Shown here: positions 54,132-64,000 of the stretch, one piece after another
How positions within the stretch are numbered: position 1 is the first letter of the stretch
How the letters are laid out: every line of letters begins with the position of its first letter
DNA from: Micropterix aruncella
Taxonomy: Eukaryota > Arthropoda > Insecta > Lepidoptera > Micropterigidae
DNA length: 64,000 nucleotides
Direction: 5' to 3'
Assembly (NCBI GenBank): GCA_944548615.1
Contig: OX155957.1
Location: 1,428,275-1,492,274, forward strand
Notes under the pieces: generated by a model
What the model was told of the DNA's origin: nothing
Databases searched by the model: none
The model's input: only the letters and a program-made list of their open reading frames with translations
Position numbers and translations under genes: made by a program

Positions 54132-54727
54132 TGTGAGACTGCTCACAAGACTCCAAATTGTTTGGTGTGAGATGGTGGTATCAACTTACGAGATATCTCC
54201 GTATTGAAAGGCAGTTTTGAATGAAGTAGAAGGAATTTATTGATCGAAGGTTTGAATATTGCCAGTTATAATGCTTGCCGAATAGTTTACGTTGACGAGA
54301 GTGTATAGATGCGCGACTGCGGTTACGAGGATATACGGATGAGGATTGTGCGTGTGCTCCTAGTATCTTGTACTGGGCACGGCTCGAGTCTGTGGGATTA
54401 CAGACTGGTGGTTCGAGACTAAGGGAGAATGAGGAAAGGAAACCAAGGAGCCGGATTCGTTGACCTAACTCGTGAGAGAGAGTGCCGAATATGCCGTCGC
54501 AACCTTGGGGGAAGGTGATCACACGGGGAATGATACTTTGGTTACTTTTTCGCTGGTTTATACAGGCCGGTAAATGATGCAAACCAAAATATTCCGAGTA
54601 AAAGTATTGTTTCATCGTGCTAATTAATGGTTGCACGGGTTAAAATAATAGCTGAATTGTGGCAGTGTATTTCACTGGAAATCGATGCATTTGTTGATCG
54701 CATGTAATGGACTTAAGGGCCGTTACA
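54132..54727 (-). mobile_element. Solo LTR with GTTA duplications
   Basis: A 596-bp sequence. In its own sense it begins TGTAACGGCCCTTAAGTCC and ends GAGCAGTCTCACA. It is flanked by exact 4-bp repeats GTTA (54128-54131 and 54728-54731). It matches the LTR-like sequence at 24303-24912 over nearly its whole length, including AATAAATTCC near the 3' side. Gypsy-type by duplication size. No internal genes remain. Confidence 0.85.
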
Positions 54728-54831
54728 GTTACATACAATTCCGGTCAACAAACGTCGGTAGGACTCTCATCGTATTTTGCGCGTTAGTAATCAGTATTCT
54801 TTAAAAATATATATATTTATGAGTATATTTT

Positions 54832-55235
54832 ACTTTGCCGGTGCACTAACCGGCCAGGAGGGAAAGTATTGTGAGCGAGCTAAAATTTTATTTCGATATG
54901 AAGACGGAAATATTCCCTGAGACGTGTAAGACCATTTTCAGACTGATTAATGTCTGCATGTCTGTCTGTATGTCTGTGCGTCTCTCTTTGTGTGTATATT
55001 CCTTCACGATAGCGCCCTAACGCTTAATCCGATTAAGCTGAAATTTGGTATGCAGGCATCATTTGATCATGACAAGAGTTGTAAAGGTTGCGGTTGAAAT
55101 TGGTCCACCGATATATCAATCTCGAAATATTGGATGTAGAGACTAGAAATTTAGTGCACAGATGCTTTGTTTGGCCGCAAGCACATTGTATAATTTTGTT
55201 TGGATTACCTTATATACCAGTTACACTAATAATAA
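54832..55235 (+). repeat. FamA copy, full length
   Basis: From TTTTACTTTGCCGGTGCACT through TCGATATGAAGACGG, a GTCTGTCTGTATG run, TTCACGATAGCGCCC and GGTATGCAGGCATC to CCAGTTACACTAATAATAA. About 400 bp, so this copy best shows the family's extent. Confidence 0.8.
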
Positions 55236-55606
55236 TAAAATTCCGGCATCCAATTTAATTCAACATTAAGCGACCAAGCGCCATTTGTTGGCGCTTGATC
55301 GAAACCCGTCCTTAGCCGAGAAACAAGCCGCTACGCCTGAGGCGTCGCAAAGGAACCCACACGGATTGGACCGCCGGCCAAGAGAGACTCTCATCGATTT
55401 TATTTATGAATTTAATATTCAGAAAAAATCAGTGCCGAGAAAATGTTGGGGCAACAGAACGGTTTTTTTCGTATACCGTTATAATAAATAATATATGTAT
55501 TTATATCGCTATTCATGTATCTAAATATTTATACATTTATATTTATACTTCGTTTACATGTTATGAACGTTAAAATATCACTACTAGATCCTTTTTATTT
55601 TTTTTA
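55236..55606. other. No gene recognised
   Basis: A 68-codon frame (55285-55491) without recognisable domains. Otherwise AT-rich. Confidence 0.35.
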
Positions 55607-56200
55607 TTAAGCTATTGCATAGCTTTTATCGCGGGCCTGCCAGCGCGGCGACCGAATGAAGAAATTTCTTAACGAAAATTAATGATTTTAAAACTGATAA
55701 TTACGTCTAAACGAGTACTGCTTACGATTCGACAAAAATATATCTTAAACAAGAACATTTTCCTAATATTCTTAGCTTTGAATATTTTAGATTTTGTTTA
55801 TATTACATAATGTAATTAATTTGTGAAATTAGGTCTAACCGAACACAAAAACGACTACTACGCAAATACTATCTGGCGTATTATTATGAAACCTGCACCA
55901 TTTTAAAGATAAGTTAATTATCTATCTTTTTATCTACGATTTTTTCGGAATAGTCAAAGAGAAGAATAATATCCGTTTTTTTTACTTTATCGAATAAAAT
56001 TCGTGAGCGGCGATCTATCGGAAGACGTTTAAATTATTCCGAATCATTTGCGGCTGCGGAAGCATAATTTCAACGTTTTCCGATAGAGCGTAGTTATCTG
56101 ATATCAGAAAAAATAAAATAAATAAATAACTATAATTGCATAAGTTGTTAAACATGCTATGCAATAGCTTTACCGCGGCAGTCCCCGAGTGCCACACGTA
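55607..56200 (+). mobile_element. PAL600 element, complete copy
   Basis: A 594-bp copy starting TTAAGCTATTGCATAGC and ending CCGAGTGCCACACGTA, with TTTTA on both sides (55602-55606 and 56201-56205). The central hairpin is partly deleted here (AAGCATAATTTCAACG). It provides the uninterrupted reference for the nested pair at 7.1-8.3 kb. Confidence 0.8.
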
Positions 56201-56205
56201 TTTTA

Positions 56206-59200
56206 ATTTTTATTTTTTTAGTTTTTTGTATTTTGTAATTTTTTTAATTTATAGATAATAACAATATTTGTTTTTCTAAGGACCACATTTTATGGTTTTT
56301 TAGTTACATTGGCATTTTACTAAAGCTTTCAAATAATTTATTGTAATATTTTAGTCGTGTCCACACAAGAACGGGACAGTTGGGTGACAGAATCAAAAAA
56401 CCATAAGATTAAGGATTGGCCATTCGTTTCCTCTTATTTTTGTAAACAAAATCAATGTCTTATGGTAATTATTTCTTAAATAAATAAATAAATAAAATAT
56501 TCTCATATATAATAACAGTTTAAATTATTGATATATAACCTAAATAACAACATTACAACTTAACAACATATGTGTCAATATTTCTCATTGCGTAAGTTAT
56601 AATCGGCATAAGAACATGTTTAAAAAAAAATAAGTCTCTAGTTATAAGTTTATGCTCTTACTTTACCTAAATAAATAAAATAAAATAAAAATCAGAATGT
56701 ACTTCACCTATCTGTCCGTCCCTATATAATTTGAAGGTAAATAATTTGTAATGTTTCAGAAATATTTTTATCCTACGAAGTGATATTTTCGGGGTTGAAT
56801 TATACCAACCCTTAAGCTGTAGATATTAGATAGTACGTATTGTGAATTTCCTTTAATTTGAAAGACGAAAATAATTTGACTTTTTTATACATATTTTTTT
56901 TTCCTGACTATTCTATATCTCACGTGTATCCTAGTTATTGTATTTATATATTGTAATATATTTTATGTATACAGTATTCTATGTATATGTTTATATCCAT
57001 ATATCTATATATGTATATATTTATATCCATATAAATATCCAGTATTTATCCTATACCTAATATATAATATGAAATATTTATTATTCTAATTGGATTACAG
57101 ATATAATGCAGTGCAATGTCTGCTCTAGCACAAGCGTAGCTTAGTGGAGCGACATGAGATATTGCTAAATACACCCTTCTGTTTAATTCTTACTATGGGT
57201 TATTTTTTACGATGTATGTATTGCGTATTTTATGCTTTATTGCGAATTTCCTAAATAAATTTAAAAAAATCAAACCCTAATGTATTTCGAGAATCGAAGA
57301 CTGATTTTCTCATGCCAGTAGGTACAAGTATTTTGCATTAAGTCTCTACGAGTGGGTATATATCTTGTTGCTAGTAGTGGGTTTGTCCCCAGTGTCTGTT
57401 GCTCCATAAATTTCACTTAGCGTTATAGCGAGCGTTAACTACGGTCATGCCGCAGCAGTATCTTCTTATACGGTTTATGTGTGTACTTGTTGTTGCCTTC
57501 ACCTATCTAGCTACATACTACCTACAAATGTCAAGGTTGCTCTGTGTGCTTACTTGCGTATTTTATTCCAGGAAAAATAAACGGAAACCACCAAGAAATG
57601 AGAACGTTGCGTAGGTATCGTTTGATCGTAAACGTTCTTGCATAAACACGTGAAATCACATAAGGCTACCTAAACCTTTATCATTGCCACTTTTATATTG
57701 ATATTCGTCTATCACAGATTTCTAACCATAAAATAAAAAAGCTATGTCGCTTTAAGAATGCCCTATTGTGTACCGTTTTCTGTGCGTATGTGTGTGTTTG
57801 TATCATTGCCAGTAGTTACGCGATAAACAATACTAATATTTTGATGAATATGTCGAAACAAGTATGAACTTGTCCTAGGGCGGACAGTCAAAGAAATGAT
57901 AAAAGCAACAAAAAAAAAAATTAGGAAAAACTGCAAACGTGCAAAAAAAAAATTTAATTTAAGAAACCAAACTAGGTATTATAATTCCTCATGCGTAAGA
58001 TTCAATTAGCAGAAACCAAATGATACAGATTTGAACGACACATTGCTTTCAAAAGAGTTTTATAAAAGAGGACTATTGAGAAATAGAAGAAATAAATTAG
58101 TGACGTAAAAATAAAAACGCCAGTTTAATCTTAAATATATTAAGATCATAGCATTAATATTTAAATTCAAATAAAAATTGTAAAAAATATAATGCCTAGC
58201 CTATAACAAACTAGGATAACAATATATATTAGTTCACAGGACATTCTGTATTAACAAGAGGACATTCTGATTTACAAAATGTGCTTGACAAAGATGAAAT
58301 TTTCTGTATCGCATGTGAAACCATAATTTTATCATAATTCACATTCAAGAGTAATTAAACTTTACAAATCCTTACTTAAAATCATTCTCCTTTATATATT
58401 AAAAAAGGAAGGATGGATGCGACGCTAATTAATGTTTAATAAATTTAGTATTTTTTTTAAGAACTGCTTTTGGACTTTTGGACATAATGGTAGATGAAAT
58501 CCGTATTCGCGAGAAGTTTAATTCCGAAATTATCGCTCACAGGGAAGTTACATTATACGAGCAGAGTACAAAAGTTTTAATCAACGAAAATAATTACCCG
58601 TGCGCATATCGCCTCGTCTCGACAAGGCGTGAAATGCCTAAATTGAAGAGGACGGAGATATATAGGGTTCATCTGCCAAAAATTAAACCAATGATTTATA
58701 GGAATTTTAACATATATTTCTACGTATTTTCACATGTATTTCACATTATTAATTAATCAAATTTATTTAAAAAATACTGTACAGAATTTGAAAATGCATA
58801 ATAAAGACAATTAAGTTACTGAGTTCAACCCACACGGTAAATGAACGTAACAGAGGCAAAGCTTCTAAAGAGCGTACAATTGTTTAACCTATTTTGATAT
58901 TGCTGGTGCAAGAGGATACATTTAAATAAACAAAACGTTTGTCAACTTTTTGTTATATACTTTAAAGAGATAAATAATTAGGTCCCTACTCTTTACAATT
59001 TACTAAAAAAAAATATTTGTACCATTTACGACCTATCCAAACGTTTTTTGCACCACTGGTTTGAATTTTCTTTCGATGTTGAGTACTAAATATATCTTTC
59101 TACTAAATTAAAAATAATAAATTATATTATGATCAAGTTAGGTACTGTACGTACCTAGCGAAGTCTTTGGGGTGATGAAAAATGATATGTTTTTATTCAT

Positions 59201-59517
59201 TATATTATTGTTCATAAACATAGTACAGTAAACGATATTTACACTTTTTTATATTAAAGCACTAATTAAATCAAGCGTAAGGCGAATATAAACAAGACGC
59301 GAAATGTGTACGTACGCTGGACGCCCTGAGCTTTGAGTACTGGCGAAGCCGATAAAAACCGGTTTCTCTCCGTTCGTACGAAGCCGCCAGTTGCCACTCA
59401 CACACGCGTCTCAGGCTTTTAGTAGTGTACCTATCAATGTGCGATTGTATGAAGCTTTGTCTCTGTTCCGTTTATTTACACATGTGTGGTGCAAACTCAC
59501 CGCCCGGATTTTTTACT
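56206..59517. other. Long gene-free stretch
   Basis: AT-rich. 56940-57060 has TATATCCATATA-type simple sequence. 57060-57260 ends in an AAATAAATTT run and may be a LINE 3' end. 58478-58756 has a 92-codon frame that looks polar and protein-like (IREKFNSEIIAHREVTLYEQ) but is unrecognised. 59290-59500 is a GC-richer patch with CGATAAAAACCGG. No gene can be supported. Confidence 0.4.
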
Positions 59518-59804
59518 TTCCCGGCCCAGGGCAAAGTATTGTAAACGCGCTATAAAAAATCGAGATAAAGACGGAAATATCCATTTTGACCCCCCCCCCC
59601 CCCTGTGATAATTAAGACCATGTCCAGATTGAAGTCTCTCTGTATGTGTGTGTGTGTGGGTGTGTCTTTGTATGTGTGAGAGTTTGTGTGTCAGGGTGTA
59701 TGTGTGTGTGTGTTATTCCTCCACGATAGCAGCCTAACTCCTAATCCGATTGAGCTGAAATTTATCAAGCAGGCGTCATGTGACCACGGCAAGAGTAAAA
59801 AAAA
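59518..59804 (+). repeat. FamA copy truncated by PAL600
   Basis: ACTTTCCCGGCCCAGGGCAA, a GATAAAGACGGAAATATCC block, an 11-base C run, a GTGTGTGTGTGGGTG run, TCCTCCACGATAGC and a final CCACGGCAAGAGT. The family sequence stops where the PAL600 copy begins and is not recognised on its far side. Confidence 0.75.
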
Positions 59805-60404
59805 TACGTGTGGCACTCGGGGACTGCCGCGGTAAAGCTATTGCATAGCATTTTTAACAACTTATGCAATTATAAATATTTATTTATTTTATTTATTTTA
59901 TTTTTTCTGATATCAGATAACTGCGCTCTATCGGAAAACGTTGAAATTATTCCGAATCATTTGCGGCTGCGGAAGCAAATGATTCGCAATAATTTAAACG
60001 TCTTCCGATAGAGCGCCGCGCACGATTTTTTTTATTCGATAAAGCAAAAAAATCGGATTATTCGAAAAAATTCGTAGATAAAAAGATAGATAATTAAATT
60101 ATCTTTAAAATGGTGCAGGTTTCATAATAATACGCCAGATAGTATTTGCGTAGTAATCGTTTTTGTGTTCGGTTAAAACCAATTTCACAAATTAATTACA
60201 CTATGTAATATAAACAAAATCTAAAATATTCAAAGCTAAGAATATTAGGAAAATCTTCTTGTTTAACATATATTTTTTTCGAATCGTAAGCAGTACTCGT
60301 TTAGACGTAATTATCAGTTTAAAATCATTAATTTTCGTTAAGAAATTTCTTCATTCGGTCGCCGCGCTGGCCTAGGCCCGCGATAAAAGCTATGCAATAG
60401 CTTA
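59805..60404 (-). mobile_element. PAL600 element, complete reverse copy
   Basis: 600 bp starting TACGTGTGGCACTCGGGG and ending GCAATAGCTTAA within A-rich flanks. The internal hairpin is well preserved (59923-60017). It combines TCTATCGGAAAACGTTG, ATTATTCCGAATCATTTGC and the complementary arm around GGCTGCGGAA. Confidence 0.8.
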
Positions 60405-62050
60405 AAAAAGGATTGGGGTAAAAATAAAGAAAAAATAAATAAATGATTTAAACATATTTCTTCATTTGTTTTTGGAAAGATAGCAAACAAAAAAATAATA
60501 CTGAAATTTTGTTGATTTGTATTAGAAAATTTGTACACTCAGAAAAGGTTTTGATATTTTTATTGTGTTCTTAGACTCGCTTCAACAATGTACATGAATA
60601 AACATGTACATGAATACGGATACACGTACATATATACACACATTTACACACACACTAACACACAGATACACACACACACACACACACCCACTCACCCAAA
60701 ATACACATTAACATACACTTATTTATTGATCTTCGGAAAACATACATTATTCTGGTCGATTTAGTGTTCCCTACTCTAGTCTTACATTATTTATATTATA
60801 GAATAATTATCAAATTTTAACCGAATCCAATAAATTACTGTCGAACTAATTACTAGGATAGGAAACGAGAGGGATTGGATTATATCATAGGACATATACA
60901 TTTACTTTGTAGTCCATTGCTATAGTCTCATTATAGTCACAGTTTCGTTTAAAAACTCTTTATATATGTATGTTATATACCGATTCCCTATTCGCCAAGT
61001 GTGAGCTATAAACAGCCTCACTGAATTAGGTTTAGTCATGTGAAATATGTCGATTTCTTGAAATCGACCGTTGTATGTGGTCATCAAGCGGCATAATGAT
61101 AGATTTTTGGGCATAACTAGAGCTTATACGTGGGACTTTTAACACAAATGCGCACAATTCTCAATTCATAATTATTAGTTTTTTGTTTTATGTAATACAT
61201 GGGCAGAAAATTAGTAAAATTTACGTGAATTGAAATCAATATAAATTTGTAATTCACAAGAAATCCATAACCGGGTTTATAATTTTGAATGTATATATTT
61301 TTTAATCTTGTATACTCTATCATACTGGATGTTTTCTTAAAATAATTTAGGTTAATTGCAATAAAAACATAAATAAATAAAGAAACATTTGAACTCTTTT
61401 TTGTCGGTCTTCGCCATATAAAATTCTCATATTATTCAGGGTTTTATCAAAATGAAACTTTAATCAGACTATATTTTAGACTTTAATGTATATATTCTTT
61501 TATAATTTAAGGTTATTTCATGATATTTCAGCAATTGTTACCATACGTGATGTTTTTCGGGGTTAGGTACATGGCGCCGACCCTTAAAGCAATGTCTCGC
61601 CCTTCCAGATGAGCAGTTGCGTGTCAGCGACCCGTCTCGTGCGGAGGAAGACTTGGCGCTAGTGACGAATATCACGCAGCAACTCTAACGCATAGATGGT
61701 TGGGTACTTTTTTCTGTTATTCGAGGCGATTTCCCCAAGGATAGCCATGACGGCGCGTCGAACCCTGAAGAAGCTGCGAGGGAAACGACTCCCGGGGTTA
61801 TTTCTCATTTCATCCACGCGCCGACTACGTCTGCAGCACTTTTATTTTTATCCGAGGGATTACCCCACAAAGCTATCGAGACGAGAAATATGTTTACGGA
61901 ATTATATTCCTCTAAACATCTCATTGATAAATAATACGAATAAATGCTATAATTACAAATATGTTATCTACAAAATGATTTACGAATAGTTAGATCTGAA
62001 GAATTTAGGTTTCATGCAAGATGAATCGAAGACTATGGCGGCTGTTTTTT
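60405..62050. other. No gene recognised; CA microsatellite
   Basis: 60630-60710 is CA-rich (ACACACACACACACACACCC). 61565-61900 is GC-richer, with a 97-codon Arg-rich frame of unknown nature (61696-61989). The rest is AT-rich and unassigned. Confidence 0.4.
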
Positions 62051-62494
62051 AACACGCTCTTATTAGGTCGACCTGTATGTAACTATGTAATGGTATCTAA
62101 GGTAACTAATTTAACCATCTTCCAAGGATCGTAGCGTCATGAAAATTGGCAGCTGTATGTAGTTCTGATGACGATACAATAATATGGTACTGTCGAACTG
62201 ATCTGATGATGGAGTCGGAAGATATGAACTGGAATTTCATGATGGAACATCGTATCATAGCTGTGTTTGGACTTGTTAGTAAAGTCTTGGAATGAACTTT
62301 GACCACGATTAGTTTTCAAGATCTGATGATGAAGCCGGATAATAGCACCGGGATTCCATGATGGAATATCGTATCATAGCCGTGTTTGGACGTGTTAGAA
62401 AGGTCTTTTAATGAACTTTGACCACGATTAAGTTTCAAGGTCTGATGATGAAGCCGGATTTTTTGGTTTTTACGTGCATTTATAAAAGCGTGTT
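62051..62494 (-). mobile_element. FamD element, reverse copy
   Basis: A 444-bp element with inverted ends AACACGCTCTTATTAGG and, in reverse, AACACGCTTTTATAAATGC. It contains the unique tail and two tandem units described at 27559-27987. It is closely similar to that copy and therefore relatively young. Flanking T-rich sequence hides the target duplication. Confidence 0.75.
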
Positions 62495-62700
62495 TTTAGT
62501 GTTTCTTTAATAAATCCGATAACAATAAATATATTGAAATGAGTAAAAAACACGACTGCCGTTAGAGAAAGTAAACTATTCTATTTATAATTATTTTTAT
62601 TACAGTTTTTATGTTTTTTTATGTGGTTTACGTATTTATCCATATAGGTACATGTATATTTCCGGAATGAACTTAAATCAGATAACAAGTAAATACTAAT

Positions 62701-63565
62701 GTGTCCAAAAAGTAAGATCAATTTTCAATTTAAATGGCGCGCATATGTCAAATCTCGAAAATAATTTTTTTTCTAAAATGGTAGGTAGTACTGGGATAGA
62801 TATCTGTGTCAAATTTCAAATATTACAAGTCACTAGAATTTGAGCTGCGCTTGGTTTAGTACTACGCAAAAAGTATTTTTTTCGATTTTTGCAGTGTCTG
62901 ATTTTTTGAACAAAGAAGTTGCATTAAATTTTGTTTGCCAAATATTATTTTTATACAGAAACATTTAGGATGTTGCAGATAGCCTATGGTGAGCAGAAGT
63001 TTTCGGAAAGAAATGATTACAAGTGGTATAAATAGTTTAAAGGAGGAGGAGCGTCAACCTCAACCTCAACCGACGATAGTCACGGTAAACAAATTAAATA
63101 TTTGATGCTTAAAGACCGTCGAAAAACAATTAGGCACCTTACTGATGCTATTGGCGTTTCAAAAGGTCAGTCAATACCATTTGAAAATATGTTTTTGGGC
63201 CTGAAACGCGTCGAATCTCGATTGGTCCAAAGAACACTTAATTTATTTTATTAAAAAAACGTCGTGATAAGATCTCTGCGGAGATGATTCTGACTATCAA
63301 TCGGTCATGAAACACATTACTGCGGAAGACGAGACTTAGATCTATGCTTATGATCCAAAAACAATCGAATATCATGCCAAAGGTGAACCAAAATCGAAAA
63401 GAACGCGCCAAAGTCGCTCGAAAATCAAGGTCTTTAGAAGAGATTTTTTCGATTGTCGTGGTGCTGTGCACGCGGAATTCCTTTCGCTGGATTATTACTT
63501 GAGTGTTATGCGTCGTTTGCGTGAAGCTATTTGGTTGAAGAGGCGGTTGAGATGAACTTTTTATA
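62701..63565 (+). pseudogene. mariner transposon remnant, N-terminal and middle parts
   Basis: It begins TGTCCAAAAAGTAAGATC, a mariner-like terminal sequence. Translation gives, with several stops and shifts, YKWYK, TDDSHGKQIKYLMLKDRRKT and IRHLTDAIGVSKGQS (the helix-turn-helix region). Then come HITAEDET followed by a stop and IYAYDP (first catalytic Asp), and DFFDCRGAVHAEFLSLDYYL with the second Asp. MRRLREAIWLKRR follows, after which similarity ends. The C-terminal third with the last Asp is missing, the reverse of the remnant at 3.1 kb. No intact product is possible. Confidence 0.75.
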
Positions 63566-64000
63566 ATATAATTGATGTCCTTTTATATTATCATTATAAT
63601 TATATTTCTATTATATATTATCATTATAATGGTATTTTAATGATCTAATAATTTTCAATACCTTAGATGTCTTCAAAATAAATTATTTGAAATGAATTTA
63701 TCTGTATCGTCAGCTCTCACCATCTTCTTTACCTTGTTAGTAGCTTATTTATTACAATACTGCCCAACAATAAAATGTGTAATGTGTTTAGGGTTCATCT
63801 ATGTATGTTATCCGTTTCTATATTCCACCATAACTTCTAACTGCTTAAACCGATTTAGAAGTGTATTGTATTATTAGAATTGTTATGTAATTCCGAGTGT
63901 CATATAATACTTCAACACTCCAAATATCAACTAAGTAATTGTCTAATTTTCTAAATGTCAATAAATTAACTTAAATATATCGTGTTTAGTGCCACATAAA
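63566..64000. other. No gene recognised
   Basis: AT-rich. A short imperfect repetition of TTATATTATCATTATAAT lies at 63587-63635, and CTTCTAACTGCTTAAACCGA at 63835 hints at a common repeat. Nothing assignable. Confidence 0.4.

Overview
The window is eukaryotic, intron-bearing, AT-rich DNA. It is almost certainly from an insect, and most likely from a moth or butterfly. That reading rests on the mixture of elements seen: PIF/Harbinger, hAT, mariner and piggyBac transposons, several non-LTR retrotransposon 3' ends, and interspersed repeats of kinds I recall from Lepidoptera. It is not based on any search. I find no convincing intact host gene, no rRNA and no functional tRNA. Nearly everything recognisable is a transposable element, often one inserted in another. 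Gene-poor heterochromatin or a W-like chromosome would fit, but that is inference.

Layout. 0.3-2.7 kb: a repeat copy split by a small transposon with a TCA target duplication, then a degenerate hAT element with its ends and an 8-bp near-duplication. 3.0-4.8 kb: mariner remnant and old copies of a long SINE-like family (called LS here). 5.9-9 kb: a dispersed tandem repeat (FamC), FamB, and two copies of a 600-bp hairpin element (PAL600), one nested in the other, forming a very large palindrome. 10.8-12.6 kb: a non-LTR retrotransposon with a long open reverse transcriptase frame on the minus strand. 15.5-16.9 kb: an LS element inserted in another LS element, both with exact target duplications. 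18-29 kb: more LS copies, an hAT MITE, retrotransposon ends, LTR-like sequence and FamD.

29.86-37.15 kb is the best-preserved system. It is a roughly 7.3-kb PIF/Harbinger transposon with 36-bp terminal inverted repeats. It encodes a DDE transposase on the plus strand and a MADF-domain accessory protein on the minus strand. The two genes converge and interleave: the last MADF exon lies inside the transposase intron, and the second transposase exon lies inside a MADF intron. Only 28 bp separates the two antisense exons, and that segment carries a splice acceptor for each strand. The element has since been hit by a small GC-rich transposon, a LINE fragment, a TA-flanked MITE and a solo LTR, plus a frameshift and a nonsense codon.

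37.9-46 kb: FamA copies flanking an open 286-codon frame of unknown origin, a GC-rich unassigned block, a perfect 52-bp palindrome, a piggyBac remnant, a 93-bp tandem array interrupted by a LINE 3' end, and another LS copy. 46-64 kb: LINE ends, a 153-bp (TA)n tract, head-to-head LS pieces, a solo LTR with GTTA duplications, two more PAL600 copies, FamD, and a second mariner remnant.

Family names LS, PAL600 and FamA to FamE are labels made for this report from repeats seen within the window.
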